Shown here: positions 1 through 9,896 of the stretch, piece after piece
Layout: each line of letters opens with the position of its first letter
How positions within the stretch are numbered: position 1 is the first letter of the stretch
NCBI GenBank assembly: GCA_029237695.1
Contig: CM055268.1
Coordinates: 50,424,418 to 50,488,417, forward strand
Direction of reading: 5' to 3'
DNA: 64,000 nucleotides
Source of the DNA: Conchocele bisecta
Lineage: Eukaryota > Mollusca > Bivalvia > Lucinida > Thyasiridae
Notes under the pieces: model-generated
What the model saw: the letters and a program-made list of their open reading frames with translations, nothing else
Told to the model about the DNA's origin: nothing
Databases searched by the model: none
Program-made: the position numbers and the translations under genes

Positions 1-2633
1 GGAATTCACATTCACCACGAACAGTGCGGACACGGAGGTGAAAGATGGATTTTAGGAGCTCCGGTAGATGGATACTGTCCAGAAACCAATACCGTATATC
101 AATATCACGGCTGTTACTTTTACTGGCACGGGTGTGAGATTCATGCAAAGCATAGAAAAGAAGAACGCGCATCCACTATGAGAAGAGATAAAGTTATTAG
201 AAAAAGCAAAGAATTCAACCTAGTAGTTATGTGGGAATGCGAATTCCAAAGAACGGGTAAAGATATAAAGATCGGTTGTGACACTACTCTTTATCCATAC
301 CAGATAGTATACGATTTTGAGGCGTATCTCCAGCCAGAAGTTGAAACTACCGGTAATAGTTTAGAGTACGAAGCTGAGCACGTTCCGGCAAGCGTTAGTA
401 TAGGAGATAATTTCTCAGGAACAGTAACTCATATTTGTGATAAAGATCCCGCAAAACTTATAGAAAAATTCGTAGAAGATTTGAAAGTCAGGGGAAAAGC
501 TATAAGAGAAGAAGTGTGGTCAAGATATAGGTTTAATACAGAACATTTACGTAAAAACCAAATCGCCAAGATCGAACAGTGGATAGAGCAAGTACCGGTT
601 ATAGGTTTTAACAGCAGAAAGTACGATATAAACTTAATAAAGAAATACCTAGTAGGCGAACTGGCATCAACAACAAAGAAAGTAATGGTCGGAAAACGTG
701 CAAACGCAACAATATTTCTATTTACTCCAGAGTTTAGATTTCTTGATGTAATACTTTATCTAGGACCCGGTGTAAGTTACGATAGTTGGTATAAAAGCCT
801 ACGAATGCAAAGGACAGAAATCTTTCTTTCCTTATGAGTGGTTCGATTCTCCAGACAAACTGAATTACCCAGGACTACCGGATATAGAGAATTGGTATTC
901 CAAACTATCTGGGAAAATGTTAATAGATGAAACAGAATTAAGTAAATGTCGTAGAATTTTCGAAGAAAATAATATGAAAACTTTCAGAGATTGGTTGAAA
1001 TATTATAACGATTTAGATGTAGCACCGTTCCTAGAAGCGGTGGAAAAAATGTGTGAATTTTATAAACACAGAGGTGTGGATATTTTCAAAGATGCGGTAA
1101 CACTACCTGGAGTAGCTATACAATATTTATTGAGAGGAACCATTAAAGAACAAAAATCTTCAAAGACGATTATACCGGAGGATGCTCTATATGCACCAAA
1201 AGAAGAAACATACGAAATGATGAAGGACGCTCTAGTTGGCGGTCCATCAATAGTATTTACACGATATGCAGAAGCTGGTGTTTCAAATATTAGATCTAAT
1301 TCCTCAAATGAAATTAACAAACCTTGCAAGGCTGTTTTGGGGTACGATGCAAACGCGTTATATTTATCTACGTTAAATAAAGAGATGCCGTGTGGGAGAG
1401 AAACTATACACCATATAGATACCCCACATAACCCTAAATTTATTAAAAAGTTTTGTAAAAGAGTTTTATCTGGAGACTGGTTTGGGTTTGCGGAGGTGGA
1501 TATAGAAGTTCCACACAACTTAAAACATAAGTTTTTCTGAAATGTCCCCAATATTTATAAACAGAGAAGTAGAGGTTGATGAAGTTCCCACACACATGTT
1601 AAAATATTTGGAAGATACTGGAAGAACTAGAGGAAATGGAAGAAAATTGGTGGGATCTATGACCGCCACTAAAGTATTGCTGTACGCGCCACTGTTGAAA
1701 TGGTATTTAAAACACGGCCTAGAAATAACTGGAGTTCATCGTGTTATAGATTATATTAGTGGTAAACCCTTCGAATGGTTCGCAAAAGAAGTTACAGCCG
1801 CAAGACGAACAGGCGATGTAGAACCAAATAAGAAACCAGTAGCGGATATAATGAAATTATTAGGCAATTCGTGTTGTGGAAAAATGATAGAGGCAAAAGA
1901 GAGACATTTAAATACGACATATACACAAGACGAAACCTGTGTTGACAAAGCGTTAAGATCTGCATTCTTTGATGATTTGGAAGAGATAGGAGATGCGTAC
2001 GAAATATCTTCCCGAAAACCCCGGTGTGCAGTAAAGAGCCCCTTCCACTGTGGAATAGCGGTTTATCAACTAGCTAAATTGAGAATGTTGGAATTTTACT
2101 ACGAATTTCTAGACAAATACGTAAAAAGAGAAGACTTTGAATTAATACAGATGGATACAGATAGTATGTATATAGGAGTTAGTGGAAAAACGATAGAGGA
2201 ATTGATTAGACCTAACTTACTAGACGAGTTTGAAAAATAAAAAAATAAATGGTTGGCTTGGGATAAATGGAGCGAAAGAGAGCCAGGACTTTTCAAAATG
2301 GAATTCAGCGAAGATAGGGCGATAGCGTTATCTAGTAAGTGTTATTTCGTAGAAAAAATTAATTCTAAAGATAATTTGGAACAAATTAAAATTAATAAAA
2401 ACTCTGCGAAAGGAATGTCCAAGAGAACTAACAATTTAAATTGGGATAGATATAAACGAGTACTAAGTGAAACTACAGAAGATGGAAAACACATTATAGA
2501 TGTAGCGCAAAATAGAGGATTTAAAATGAAAGACGGCGTTATGAAAACGTACTGTCAACAAAAATTAGGACTCTCGGCATACTACGATAAAAGACGCGTG
2601 TTACCAGACGGAATACATACAGAACATCTCTAG
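1..2633 (+). pseudogene. Polinton protein-primed family B DNA polymerase (pPolB), 5'-truncated by the window and broken
   Basis: The gene would copy the element from a terminal protein primer. The frame is open from base 1, so the start lies outside the window. The first residues (VDGYCPETNTVYQYHGC, about nt 62-112) look like the nuclease-like module seen before the exonuclease in many Polinton polymerases. Exonuclease motifs follow: DFE near nt 313 (Exo I), GFNSRKYD near 602-630 (Exo II) and YYNDLD near 1000 (Exo III). Polymerase motif A is YDANALY (about 1343), motif B KLLGNSCCG (about 1853) and motif C MDTDS (about 2149), so catalytic acidic residues are kept. Breaks: a frameshift near 790-820, another near 1535 and an in-frame TAA at 2238-2240, after which the same frame continues to the stop at 2631-2633. 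The end overlaps the end of the convergent integrase by 4 nt. Identification is firm; the gene is inactive as read. Confidence 0.93.
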
Positions 2634-3652
2634 TGATCCGGGGGTAGCTGGGTGTCAGAAGGCACCATAAGAAATTCTTCGCGAACAAACCCTCGAGATG
2701 GCCCATCATTCAAATAGTAGAGCACGGGCTCATCGGGTTTGGTAATAGATCGATCTAGATGATATACATTGAGAGACCACACTGGATCAGTCGCGCGGCG
2801 GCTGCCACCTTCGAGCTCTCCCGGTTGATAGAGGTACCGGACGTCAATATCTGATGGAAGTGCAATCGCCGATTGCTGCTCCTCTAAACCAACGGGTCGC
2901 CCGCGCGAGACGGCAGAGGGCTCGCTCGTCACCCTTTTAAACTTGATGGCATCTACGGGCTTCTTACCTATCAATCTGGTCACCTCTCCGTTCAGTGCGG
3001 AGACCACGGCGGGCAGTCTGGCCACCCACTCGGTCGATCGCGAATGAGGGTTTACAAGTTCTTTGGCATATTGGTGTCCGAACAGTCTCTCAGCCAGGGT
3101 TCGATTGAAGCGTTCCACGATCCCCTGGTCCCGGTGGATGTTGACGCGGCCGCGTCTGATAGAAACTTTATGCTTAGACAATAGATGAGAGACCGCGCCC
3201 ATGAACTCGCGGCCGGGATCGACCTGGAGAAGATTCGGCCATTTGAGAGGACTCCTCTTATATATTCGGGAAAGAGCCTCGGCCACTTCCTTAGACTCTT
3301 TAGTGGCCAACGGCTCAGCCCCCTTATAACGACTCGCTACGTCAACGATTGTCAGTGCGTACTTGTACGTCTTGCGACCGACGCGATCGTGAGGTAGAAA
3401 CAGGAGGTCCGCTTGGTGAACTTGGTTCGGCACCGGCACGTCGAATTTCGGCCGCGGAATATTGTGAGGCGCTGGTAAATAGATCTGCCAGATGGCCTGC
3501 TTCTTGAGCCATTCCTTGACAGCGTTTTCTGAAACCTTGGTCGCCGCCGCGAGGTTCTTGATGGCCGCGAGTCCCTTCCAGTAGCCGCGTGGGCTATAGT
3601 ATGTATTCGACAGCTTGCGCGTTAGTTTGGTATCAAGTTTGCGCGTGTTCAT
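2630..3652 (-). CDS. Polinton retroviral-like DDE integrase, intact (340 aa)
   Basis: This enzyme inserts the element into host DNA. The N-terminal part (residues 15-60, with YYSPRGYW and WQIYLPAP) is the typical helical lead-in of Polinton integrases. The rve catalytic core carries D82 in QADLLFLP, D145 in QVDPGREF and E180 in QGIVERFN, the last two 34 residues apart, as expected for DDE enzymes of this class. The C-terminal ~80 residues (DPVWSLNVYHLDR to GPSRGFVREEFL) resemble the small DNA-binding or chromodomain-like tail of the family. There are no frameshifts or stops, unlike the neighbouring polymerase. It is the last gene of a tightly packed minus-strand block; its ATG overlaps the stop of the upstream gene by 4 nt. 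Identification is firm. Confidence 0.95.
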   Translation of the reverse strand: MNTRKLDTKLTRKLSNTYYSPRGYWKGLAAIKNLAAATKVSENAVKEWLKKQAIWQIYLPAPHNIPRPKFDVPVPNQVHQADLLFLPHDRVGRKTYKYALTIVDVASRYKGAEPLATKESKEVAEALSRIYKRSPLKWPNLLQVDPGREFMGAVSHLLSKHKVSIRRGRVNIHRDQGIVERFNRTLAERLFGHQYAKELVNPHSRSTEWVARLPAVVSALNGEVTRLIGKKPVDAIKFKRVTSEPSAVSRGRPVGLEEQQSAIALPSDIDVRYLYQPGELEGGSRRATDPVWSLNVYHLDRSITKPDEPVLYYLNDGPSRGFVREEFLMVPSDTQLPPDH

Positions 3653-4113
3653 CGTATGCGAAGTATTCTAATATATCGGACAATCTCCAACATGCCCTCG
3701 CCAGTTCGTCCGGTAACTGCGTCGTTAATAATAAACCTTTGTTGGAAGTTTCGCTGCAGCTTTTGGGCCTCTGACGGTATATAGAAATCTGAAAGTTGGG
3801 GCTCGGGATCCATTGGATCGAGACTTTTGTGCGGATATGCCAGCGCGTACTCGCGGTTGGCTTCTTCAACGTTCTGAAAAGTTTGCGCGGCGTGATTTTC
3901 GCGGCGAAGCTCTTCATTGACCCAGTCCAGATGGGCGGTTCGTTTTTTCGACCACTTTTCCTTTGCGCTATTGAGTCGTTCTACAGCTAAATCGTGACGC
4001 TTACGCTCCTCATCCACGTTCGAGCTTTTCATTTTAGAGAATATAAAGTTGCTACCGCTGAACGCCAATGCGTTTACAAGCGCACCACCTACTATTACTG
4101 TGATTGAAGCCAT
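3649..4113 (-). CDS. Polinton small conserved protein, function unknown (154 aa)
   Basis: The protein starts with a hydrophobic, glycine-rich stretch (ITVIVGGALVNALAFSGSNF, residues 4-23) that could be a membrane anchor. A long charged helical region follows (about residues 30-90, rich in E, K and R), then a proline-rich segment (YPHKSLDPMDPEPQL). The start at 4113 abuts the stop of the upstream gene at 4114, and the stop overlaps the integrase start, so the block reads as one transcription unit. Small proteins of this shape accompany integrase in invertebrate Polintons, but no function is known to me. A virion membrane or scaffold role is a guess. The reading frame is intact. Confidence 0.7.
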   Translation of the reverse strand: MASITVIVGGALVNALAFSGSNFIFSKMKSSNVDEERKRHDLAVERLNSAKEKWSKKRTAHLDWVNEELRRENHAAQTFQNVEEANREYALAYPHKSLDPMDPEPQLSDFYIPSEAQKLQRNFQQRFIINDAVTGRTGEGMLEIVRYIRILRIR

Positions 4114-4347
4114 TTATTTCCATATATTAACTGGTAGAATTCCAGCTTTAACTAGATAATCTCGGGTCCAAACTGCGGCCGCTACATCTAAGGTCGCGAG
4201 CCCTACGTCTCTCACAGTAAAGTCCAATTTGGGAGCGGTTCCTCCTAGGGCCATCTTTGATAGTCGAGCATACCCGATACTGAAACCTGATATCACCACG
4301 GCGTGATTAAGCGCATTCACTAACATTTTACCATCTTGTTCAGCCAT
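4114..4347 (-). CDS. Polinton small membrane-like protein, function unknown (77 aa)
   Basis: A short intact frame sits exactly between two neighbours: its stop at 4114 touches the next start at 4113, and only 8 nt separate it from the upstream gene's stop. Residues 12-26 (NHAVVISGFSIGYAR) and 47-60 (VGLATLDVAAAVWT) are weakly hydrophobic, so two short membrane helices are possible. No catalytic motif is visible. Exact packing and the lack of stops argue that it is real. Function unknown. Confidence 0.62.
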   Translation of the reverse strand: MAEQDGKMLVNALNHAVVISGFSIGYARLSKMALGGTAPKLDFTVRDVGLATLDVAAAVWTRDYLVKAGILPVNIWK

Positions 4348-4355
4348 TGTTATAA

Positions 4356-4895
4356 TTATTGCATATAAAAGGGGTCGTGATCAATGTTTAAATGGGGCGC
4401 ATCCAATCGCGATTGGTGTTTCGTAACTTTCTTCTGAACACTGGCTGGTTGTTTTTTCGATAATATGGGGTATTTCCAAACGCACAGGGCACCAACAACT
4501 GTCAGACCACCACCAACAACCCAACTCCAATTCACGAATTTGGGTTCAATCGGATTCGCCCAACTCCAACGGCAGTTGGTATTGGGTGACAAATTCAAAG
4601 AATTTGGGTGTGCTTCCAATTCGTGAATTGGGGGTGTTGTTGTACTCAACTCTGTCTTCAGATGTTTTGCTGTCTCCGTCCCCGATTGTAACGACTGTTT
4701 AGCCTCTCGAAGCTCGGCGAGTATTTTATCTTGTTTAACTTTTCGGGTGGCAGCCGCCGCCCGCCCAGCTGCCTGTCTTTTGGGATTTTTTATATGCGGT
4801 ATGTCATCCAGTGGCGGAGTAACACTCTGGTTCGATTGTGTTGGAGCAATCTGGTTCAACTCCGTCACTCTCGTGGGTGTGTCTTGTGTCATCAT
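4356..4895 (-). CDS. Polinton basic protein with C-terminal membrane segment, function unknown (179 aa)
   Basis: The N-terminal third is polar. A basic alanine-rich segment (NPKRQAAGRAAAATRKVKQ, residues about 37-55) and a short coiled coil follow. Residues about 120-140 (SWVVGGGLTVVGALCVW) form one clear transmembrane helix, followed by a basic tail. A basic segment plus one membrane helix suggests a DNA- or capsid-bound membrane protein, but this is inference. Residues about 88-118 (HPNSLNLSPNTNCRW region) are encoded by copies of the CCAAT/ATTGG inverted repeat found elsewhere in the element, so that linker may be repeat-derived. Its start overlaps the 3' end of the upstream gene by about 90 nt in another frame. 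Confidence 0.65.
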   Translation of the reverse strand: MMTQDTPTRVTELNQIAPTQSNQSVTPPLDDIPHIKNPKRQAAGRAAAATRKVKQDKILAELREAKQSLQSGTETAKHLKTELSTTTPPIHELEAHPNSLNLSPNTNCRWSWANPIEPKFVNWSWVVGGGLTVVGALCVWKYPILSKKQPASVQKKVTKHQSRLDAPHLNIDHDPFYMQ

Positions 4896-5592
4896 TTTCA
4901 GGACTTATAGTTCGTGGGCATATATGTCCAAATTGACAGTGTTTACCCGTGGTCAACGCGGTTGTTAGTGGAGCTAAGTACATTCCAAACTTGTGATAAA
5001 TTGAGCAGCATGCCGTTCTAAGAGTGTGTCCTATAAAATGGTCAGTCTCTAGATCGTGAATCAACCCTTCGGTGTTTGGTATAGGGAGAAGTCTACTAAC
5101 GGCGGTAGCGTACAAATGAATAGCCGCCGATCCAAGAGTTTTTGTCATCTCTGCTCCCAATTTGGATTCGTATCGCGCATACATTTTATCGATCTCCGCA
5201 TCTGACATCTTATCCACCTGACAAACTGAGAGACGCCTACCTAGATAATACTCCGATTGTCCCCCAGCAACCAGCGCAGCTAGACGCTCGCGTCGCGCCG
5301 CATTTTCATTCGGAGTCGTTGCACTGAACCCAATACCAACTGCCGTTGGAGTTGGAGTTGATCCCGATTGCTCTGTCGGAGTTGATGTTTCATTATCTTT
5401 GGCAGTCGGAGTTGAGGTTTCTTCCATTAGCTGATCGAGAAGTTCGTCGCAGTTCATTTTTTTCAAAATTTGTAATTTAACTATTCTAACAAGTCTCATC
5501 ACTTTAACATATTGCCAAGCGCACCACCCGATACTTATGATCACCATTATGCTCGCAACAAAGCTCGCAGCGGAGCAGAAAATTGTTAGCAT
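4804..5592 (-). CDS. Polinton conserved protein with N-terminal membrane helix, function unknown (up to 262 aa)
   Basis: The longest frame starts with a membrane helix (FVASIMVIISIGWCAWQYV, residues 11-29). A second methionine at residue 46 (MNCDELLDQLMEE) is an alternative soluble start. A threonine/proline-rich repeat (ETSTPT units, residues about 58-85) links to a conserved-looking region of about 120 residues (RRERLAALVAGGQSEYYLG to LETDHFIGHTL). The last ~50 residues lie in the overlap with the next gene and are compositionally odd, so the natural stop may have moved. The C-terminal domain resembles a protein common in invertebrate Polintons, but I do not know its function. The frame is open throughout. 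Confidence 0.62.
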   Translation of the reverse strand: MLTIFCSAASFVASIMVIISIGWCAWQYVKVMRLVRIVKLQILKKMNCDELLDQLMEETSTPTAKDNETSTPTEQSGSTPTPTAVGIGFSATTPNENAARRERLAALVAGGQSEYYLGRRLSVCQVDKMSDAEIDKMYARYESKLGAEMTKTLGSAAIHLYATAVSRLLPIPNTEGLIHDLETDHFIGHTLRTACCSIYHKFGMYLAPLTTALTTGKHCQFGHICPRTISPENDDTRHTHESDGVEPDCSNTIEPECYSATG

Positions 5593-5595
5593 TGT

Positions 5596-5692
5596 TAACC
5601 ATTGTTCAGTATTTGTTCAGCATTGTTCAGCATTGTTCAGCAATTGCTAAGCATTGTTCAGCAATTGCTAAGCATTGTTAAGCATTGCAATA
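5596..5692. repeat. Short tandem repeat, unit like ATTGTTCAGC
   Basis: About nine imperfect 10-13 bp copies of ATTGTTCAGC, ATTGTTAACC and CAATTGCTAAGC lie between a minus-strand gene start at 5592 and the ATPase stop at 5748. On the minus strand they form the leader of the 5592 gene. This could be a regulatory array or simple slippage. Confidence 0.7.
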
Positions 5693-5706
5693 GCTTATTA
5701 CTTTGT

Positions 5707-5747
5707 AATTTTCCTAATTTTATAATTTTCTTAAAATTAATTATTAA
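5707..5747. promoter_or_regulatory. AT-rich Polinton motif, copy 1
   Basis: ATAATTTTCTTAAAATTAAT begins at 5722 and is the reverse complement of the motif found upstream of 7794. It is preceded by TAATTTTCCTAATTTTATAA. It lies about 130 bp upstream of the minus-strand start at 5592 and just after the ATPase stop. The role as promoter is inferred from recurrence at several gene starts. Confidence 0.45.
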
Positions 5748-6440
5748 TTAATTGATAACTTTATAAGCAGTTGGTTGATCAGTCTTTAGCAGAAGCTTGG
5801 CGTGCTTAGTTTCGGAAAGCATCTGTCGAACCTCCAGGCGCTCCTCGCGCGTTGGGATAACGTCATTCTCTCGAAGACAGTCATCGAATGAGTCTCGGTC
5901 CTTGCAGTGAAAGAGGGCGACCCATTTCGTTTGCTCGCGCAGATCCTTGAGGACGGCGTTGTATTTTTGAGTGGAGATCCATACGCTTTGCCTCGCATGG
6001 CGGCCAGAAAATGCGAGCTCGGAGAGCATGTCCTTCTTTTTGGTCATCGCCGCCTTGGCCGAGCAATCGTCAATCACATATAGGGTGGGCTCACCCTGGA
6101 ATCTTTGGTATAAACCACGCAACCAATCGTGAAGCCTATCACCGGGGTCAATAACGTATACCTCAGGGTCGGTCCATATCCACGGGCGCCGTTGATAAGT
6201 ATCGTTGTGCCGCACAGTGGGACACAGGATCACAATGTGACGAAAGGCATCGCGGTAGGACTCCTCGAGCAAGTCGAGGATGAAAACCGTTTTTCCACAT
6301 CCTGTCTGCCCACATATTATGGCAGAGTGAGCATCTCCAATCGTGAATTGGTATTGATTGCTAGATTTCTTAATTAATTTATTTTCTTTGAAAATAGTAG
6401 AATTATCAAAATTAGTAGATCGCTGATACATATCGACCAT
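5748..6440 (-). CDS. Polinton genome-packaging ATPase (FtsK/HerA, A32-like), intact (230 aa)
   Basis: This is the motor expected to pump DNA into the capsid. Walker A is GQTGCGKT (residues 44-51) and Walker B is YVIDDC (121-126). A conserved arginine-bearing segment, SGRHARQSVWISTQKY, is typical of the sensor region of viral packaging ATPases. Length fits the family. The start at 6440 has an alternative at 6431. It overlaps the 3' end of the capsid gene (stop at 6412) by about 20-29 nt on the same strand, so capsid and ATPase are probably co-transcribed. There is no damage in the frame. Confidence 0.93.
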   Translation of the reverse strand: MVDMYQRSTNFDNSTIFKENKLIKKSSNQYQFTIGDAHSAIICGQTGCGKTVFILDLLEESYRDAFRHIVILCPTVRHNDTYQRRPWIWTDPEVYVIDPGDRLHDWLRGLYQRFQGEPTLYVIDDCSAKAAMTKKKDMLSELAFSGRHARQSVWISTQKYNAVLKDLREQTKWVALFHCKDRDSFDDCLRENDVIPTREERLEVRQMLSETKHAKLLLKTDQPTAYKVIN

Positions 6441-7708
6441 CTTCGATGTTGAGTTGTGCGTCTGTAATTATATATAAGTACACGTTCAATGGCCCGGCTC
6501 CGTCCGCCTCTTTGGTTATCTGGATCGTCACACCCTCACTAGCGTTCTCAACTTGGCGTCCGCTACCGTGTATTTGGTCATCGTCGCTGGCTCGCATGTC
6601 TAGCCATAACGCGTATTTGGTATTCAGGAACTCCGCGAGGGAGACGGCCGAGAGATGCAGGTCTTTGGCAACTGCTGCAACTTCCGGAGAGCGCTTAGAG
6701 CCGGCAGCAAACTGCTTTCTTACTTCGTCCCACTGCTGGTGCGCGCGAAGACCCGCGCTGTAGAGTTGAGTTGGGGACTCCCTCGATCGTCACCTCTACC
6801 TTCGTGATTTTGGGGTTATAGAATCTGTCGGTTTTTCTAACACCGAGCGCTACCCGAGCCTCCTCGAACAACATTAGTATACCTTTCATCGAGCGGGCGG
6901 GTACGTTGACGTTAATATTCCACAATGTGTCGCCTTTGTCTTTCGTCATCTTGCGATGGCGAAGAACTCGGTCGTAAAGTATGGCAACGCGCCCGGCGTA
7001 CTGGGTTCTGATCAATCGCGCGAGTTCGGGCATCGTGACCATGTCGTACTCCAGCGAAACATTATCGATCGTATACGTCGATAACATGTCGCTGGCTATG
7101 ATAACTCGGCCGTAGTCGTTGAACGTTAGTTCGTATTCGAGGCGGTCAGCCAAAGCGCTCTGATAGTAGGGCATGTGACTCTCCAGCAACTCAAAGTCGA
7201 GCGGGATGTAGAAGCGGTTGCCGTAAGCGCCCGCGACCGCGTTGTCACTAGCGTTGTTATCTACCTTGTTAGCAGCCCCGATTCTAAGTTTGGTTACGTT
7301 CTTATTTTTGCTGGTGTCAATACCTTGATAGACAGCGTTTTCGCACTCTTGTGCCGTCTTCCACAGGTCCTGGTAGCAATTGTAGACGTCGCTGTCGTCG
7401 ATCGACATCACCTCATTACCAGAAATCTTTATCATGGTCTTCTTGACGATGGCGCGACCCAGGTTCTGAACGACGGTTCGGTCCGCGTCCGTCGACGTTA
7501 GCGAAATAGTGAAAGCTAGGCGAACAGTACCCGGCACAATGACGTCGTGAGTTCCGAGGTTGGGGAAGCGGACTAAGAGCTGCTGGTTCTGGTCGATCTT
7601 CGATGGGTTGTTCGTAATAACGACACTCTGTCTCACGCCTTTTGCCCCGAGGGGCTCACGCAGTCTGCGGTATGGATTGAGTTTGCGACCGTATTGACTC
7701 GAAGACAT
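6412..7708 (-). pseudogene. Polinton major capsid protein (double jelly-roll type), one frameshift
   Basis: The first ATG is at 7708 (MSSSQYGRKLNPY); the longer open frame to 7723 would need a non-ATG start. The ~430-residue product matches the major capsid (hexon-like) protein of invertebrate Polintons: a basic N-terminus, FPNLGTHDVIVPGTVRLAF, LGRAIVKKTMIKISGNEV, the stretch YIPLDFELLESHMPYYQ and the C-terminal NASEGVTIQITKE region. One frameshift lies near 6760-6775. The rest is read in a second frame to the TAA at 6412-6414. The upstream frame runs into a stop at 6695 after about 20 unrelated residues. Family assignment is by recognition of sequence style and position next to the ATPase. 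A sequencing error could mimic one frameshift, but other genes here are broken too. Confidence 0.85.
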
Positions 7709-7790
7709 AATTAATTTTTTCAAAATTATTGAAACTATTAAACCCGTATGGTTTTGTCTTTAATACATAATTAATTTTAAGAAAATTATA
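7707..7790. promoter_or_regulatory. Divergent promoter region with two copies of the AT-rich Polinton motif
   Basis: The 85 bp gap between the minus-strand capsid ATG (7708) and the plus-strand ATG at 7794 holds two copies of the element-wide motif. One is ATAATTAATTTTTTCAAAAT from 7707, touching the capsid start. The other is ATAATTAATTTTAAGAAAAT from 7767, ending 3 bp before the plus-strand ATG. Each gene therefore has a copy at its own start, the best argument that the motif is a promoter or leader signal. Confidence 0.55.
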
Positions 7791-7793
7791 AAT

Positions 7794-8527
7794 ATGGCTG
7801 ATTACGATGTTGAAATGGATGAAATCGGTAAAGACGATTACCTCGATGGTGATGATAATTTCGAGGATTACCTCGATGGTGATGATAATTTCGAGGATTC
7901 CCTCGAGACTCCAGTTCCAATCCAATCACAATTGGGTGGCGCTACTACTAGTCAAAGTCGGGAATTACTCGAGGGAGCTGTAAACGACTACTACAACAGT
8001 TTGGCAGAAAAAGGTCTGGTCCCCTCTGTCGGTCGCGACTACTCCAAGTTCAAATTTGATATGAACGGTAGATTGCGACTAAAAGCAGAACCAAATATTC
8101 CAATAGTCAACACGAGGACCGGTAAACCCCTAGCGATTGGCACCATTGCCGGAAACCCGGGCGGTGGCCGATTCATAAGGGACGAACTAGGATTCACGGA
8201 TTGGAAGAGGGGTAAACAATTATACCGGCCCGTGCTGTAGAGGCCCTAAAGTCTACCGACGAAACTATAGCGAAGACGGCCACCGCGATAGAAACGGTTG
8301 AGCTCAGCGAGGTCCCTCAAATAGCCACCGACGTTATTAACACGATGGAGACCACGTTCAGCGTGCAATCACAATTGGGGAAAATACTCAAAGATGACCC
8401 ACCGTTACCTCTTCGCGAACTCCGTGGACTCGATAAGGCTCTACAAACGGTCCGGGGCGAACGAGCCCTAATTTCTCCTCCTCGTGTGTTGTGCTTCCAA
8501 TTTCATCCAATCTACGATTGGTGTTGA
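7794..8527 (+). pseudogene. Polinton acidic protein, function unknown, frameshifted
   Basis: The first frame encodes 148 residues from the ATG at 7794, three bases after the AT-rich motif. It starts acidic and has a perfect 30 bp tandem duplication giving DYLDGDDNFE twice (nt 7839-7898). A patch RDYSKFKFDMNGRLRLKAEP and a glycine-rich stretch follow. The stop at 8238-8240 is preceded by a shift: from about 8232 another frame stays open to 8527 with alanine/threonine-rich and then charged helical sequence. The true protein was therefore probably longer, about 240 residues. The last ~140 bp overlap, antisense, the 3' end of the convergent gene ending at 8388. Function unknown; a virion-associated role is suggested only by position. 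Confidence 0.6.
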
Positions 8528-9863
8528 TGATTGGTGTTTCTCCAATCGCGATTGGTCTGTTGATGGAACTCGATGGTGCATCCAATTTACGAATTGGGGG
8601 TACTGGGTTCGATTGTGTGTCCAATTTACGAATTGGGGGAGGTGTATCCATTTTGTGTTTTATGAAATCGGTTCCACTGTTGCACCCGATCATGTTGGGG
8701 GTACGCTTGATGATATTCGTGTTCACGTTACCGTTGTGGCCGATTTTTTGATTGGCGGTGGCGATTACGATCTGATTATTGTAACCGTCAACCGGGTCGT
8801 CTCGTAGTATCATATTGCTCGGCGCCATATAAAGACCTATTCCAAATACATAGTCTACTGGGGTGCTGGCATTCTGTAAAACGTCTTGATAATTCTGGAT
8901 CGCCTTCTCCAGGTCCACCCTAGCTGAGATGGCGTCCTCTACAAGTGCCAAGAATTGTTTTTGTGCATCAAACGCCGTTCCCGTGCCCAGTATAGAACTG
9001 CGAGTTTGCTTCTGTGCGCCGAGGATGGCCCAGACGTACGTGCGAATGGAGTCGTTGACGCGAGTAACCGGCCTGCGTGAACCCTATACCCTTATCTAAC
9101 ATAAATGTACCCCACGCGTCCTGAACCTCAGCAGCCTGCTGTATGTAATCGACGTGAGCACGTTTCGGAGGTAACATTTTACAAGAAAACACGCCACAGT
9201 GCCGACCTCCAGACACTTCCGGCCCGAATGTCATAGTCGCGGGGTCAAAATTCCCGGCGTTCCGACTTACGATGTGGTCACCGGAGTGATCGTGTCTAAA
9301 ATCAGTCTGTGTCCAATTCCCGGACTGGCCGTGAATGAGAACGTCCCCGAGGCCGGTGCTGATAGGAAATGCTTTCTGTCTCCAGTCCGTGTCTTTTGAA
9401 ACGTTAAATTCGTTACACAGTCTTTCAAAGGCCATACGGTCGTATGCGTTGGAAATGGGATCCCAGGCGTCGTCTTGAGGTAGTGAAATACCTAGTTCTT
9501 TGAGAATCCTCCTAATAGTATAATACACGTGAAAGTTGTAGACACTTCGGAGCATGACATTCTTGGATGTCAGATGGTCTTTATATGAAACTCCACACCC
9601 GGCTGTTGCGCACCATACAGCGAAATTTATTTGGTTCTGCCAAAACTGCATCGGTGTTGCTTTCCACCCGTTTACCACCTCCATCGTAGTAATCTTGGGC
9701 AGCCTATATTGTTCAAAGATATTAGGAAATTGGTGGCAAAGCCGCTGTCCGGTCTAACCGTTACGGTTGGGTGTACAAGGGGGTTAACAACGTCTTTTTG
9801 TGTGTATTTACCTCCGACCGCGTACTTTACATTAGAGTTAAAGCTAAATGCTTTGGTATCCAT
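8388..9863 (-). pseudogene. Probable Polinton virion protein, two frameshifts
   Basis: Three minus-strand frames read as one protein of about 490 residues. The first starts at 9863 (MDTKAFSFNSNVKYAVGGKY). A shift near 9700-9715 leads to the segment with WQNQINFAVWCATAGCGVS and CGVFSCKMLPPKRAHVDYIQ. A second shift near 9075-9090 leads to the last frame (ALVEDAISARVDLEKAIQNY) ending at 8388. The C-terminal part has a doubled PPIRKLD segment coded by CCAAT/ATTGG inverted repeats and looks like an added tail. Proteins with this cysteine-bearing AVWCATAGCG stretch occur beside capsid genes in invertebrate Polintons, so a minor structural protein is likely; the exact role is unknown to me. Confidence 0.6.
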
Positions 9864-9896
9864 TGAAAGATATTATTATGTTTGCTACTATAACTA

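Noticed and set aside
1060..1551. 163-residue antisense frame inside the polymerase
   Set aside because: Shadow of the polymerase coding strand; no motif or start context of its own.
8484..8807. Two plus-strand frames opposite the 8388-9863 gene
   Set aside because: They are antisense readings of a supported gene and are rich in W and C as shadows often are.
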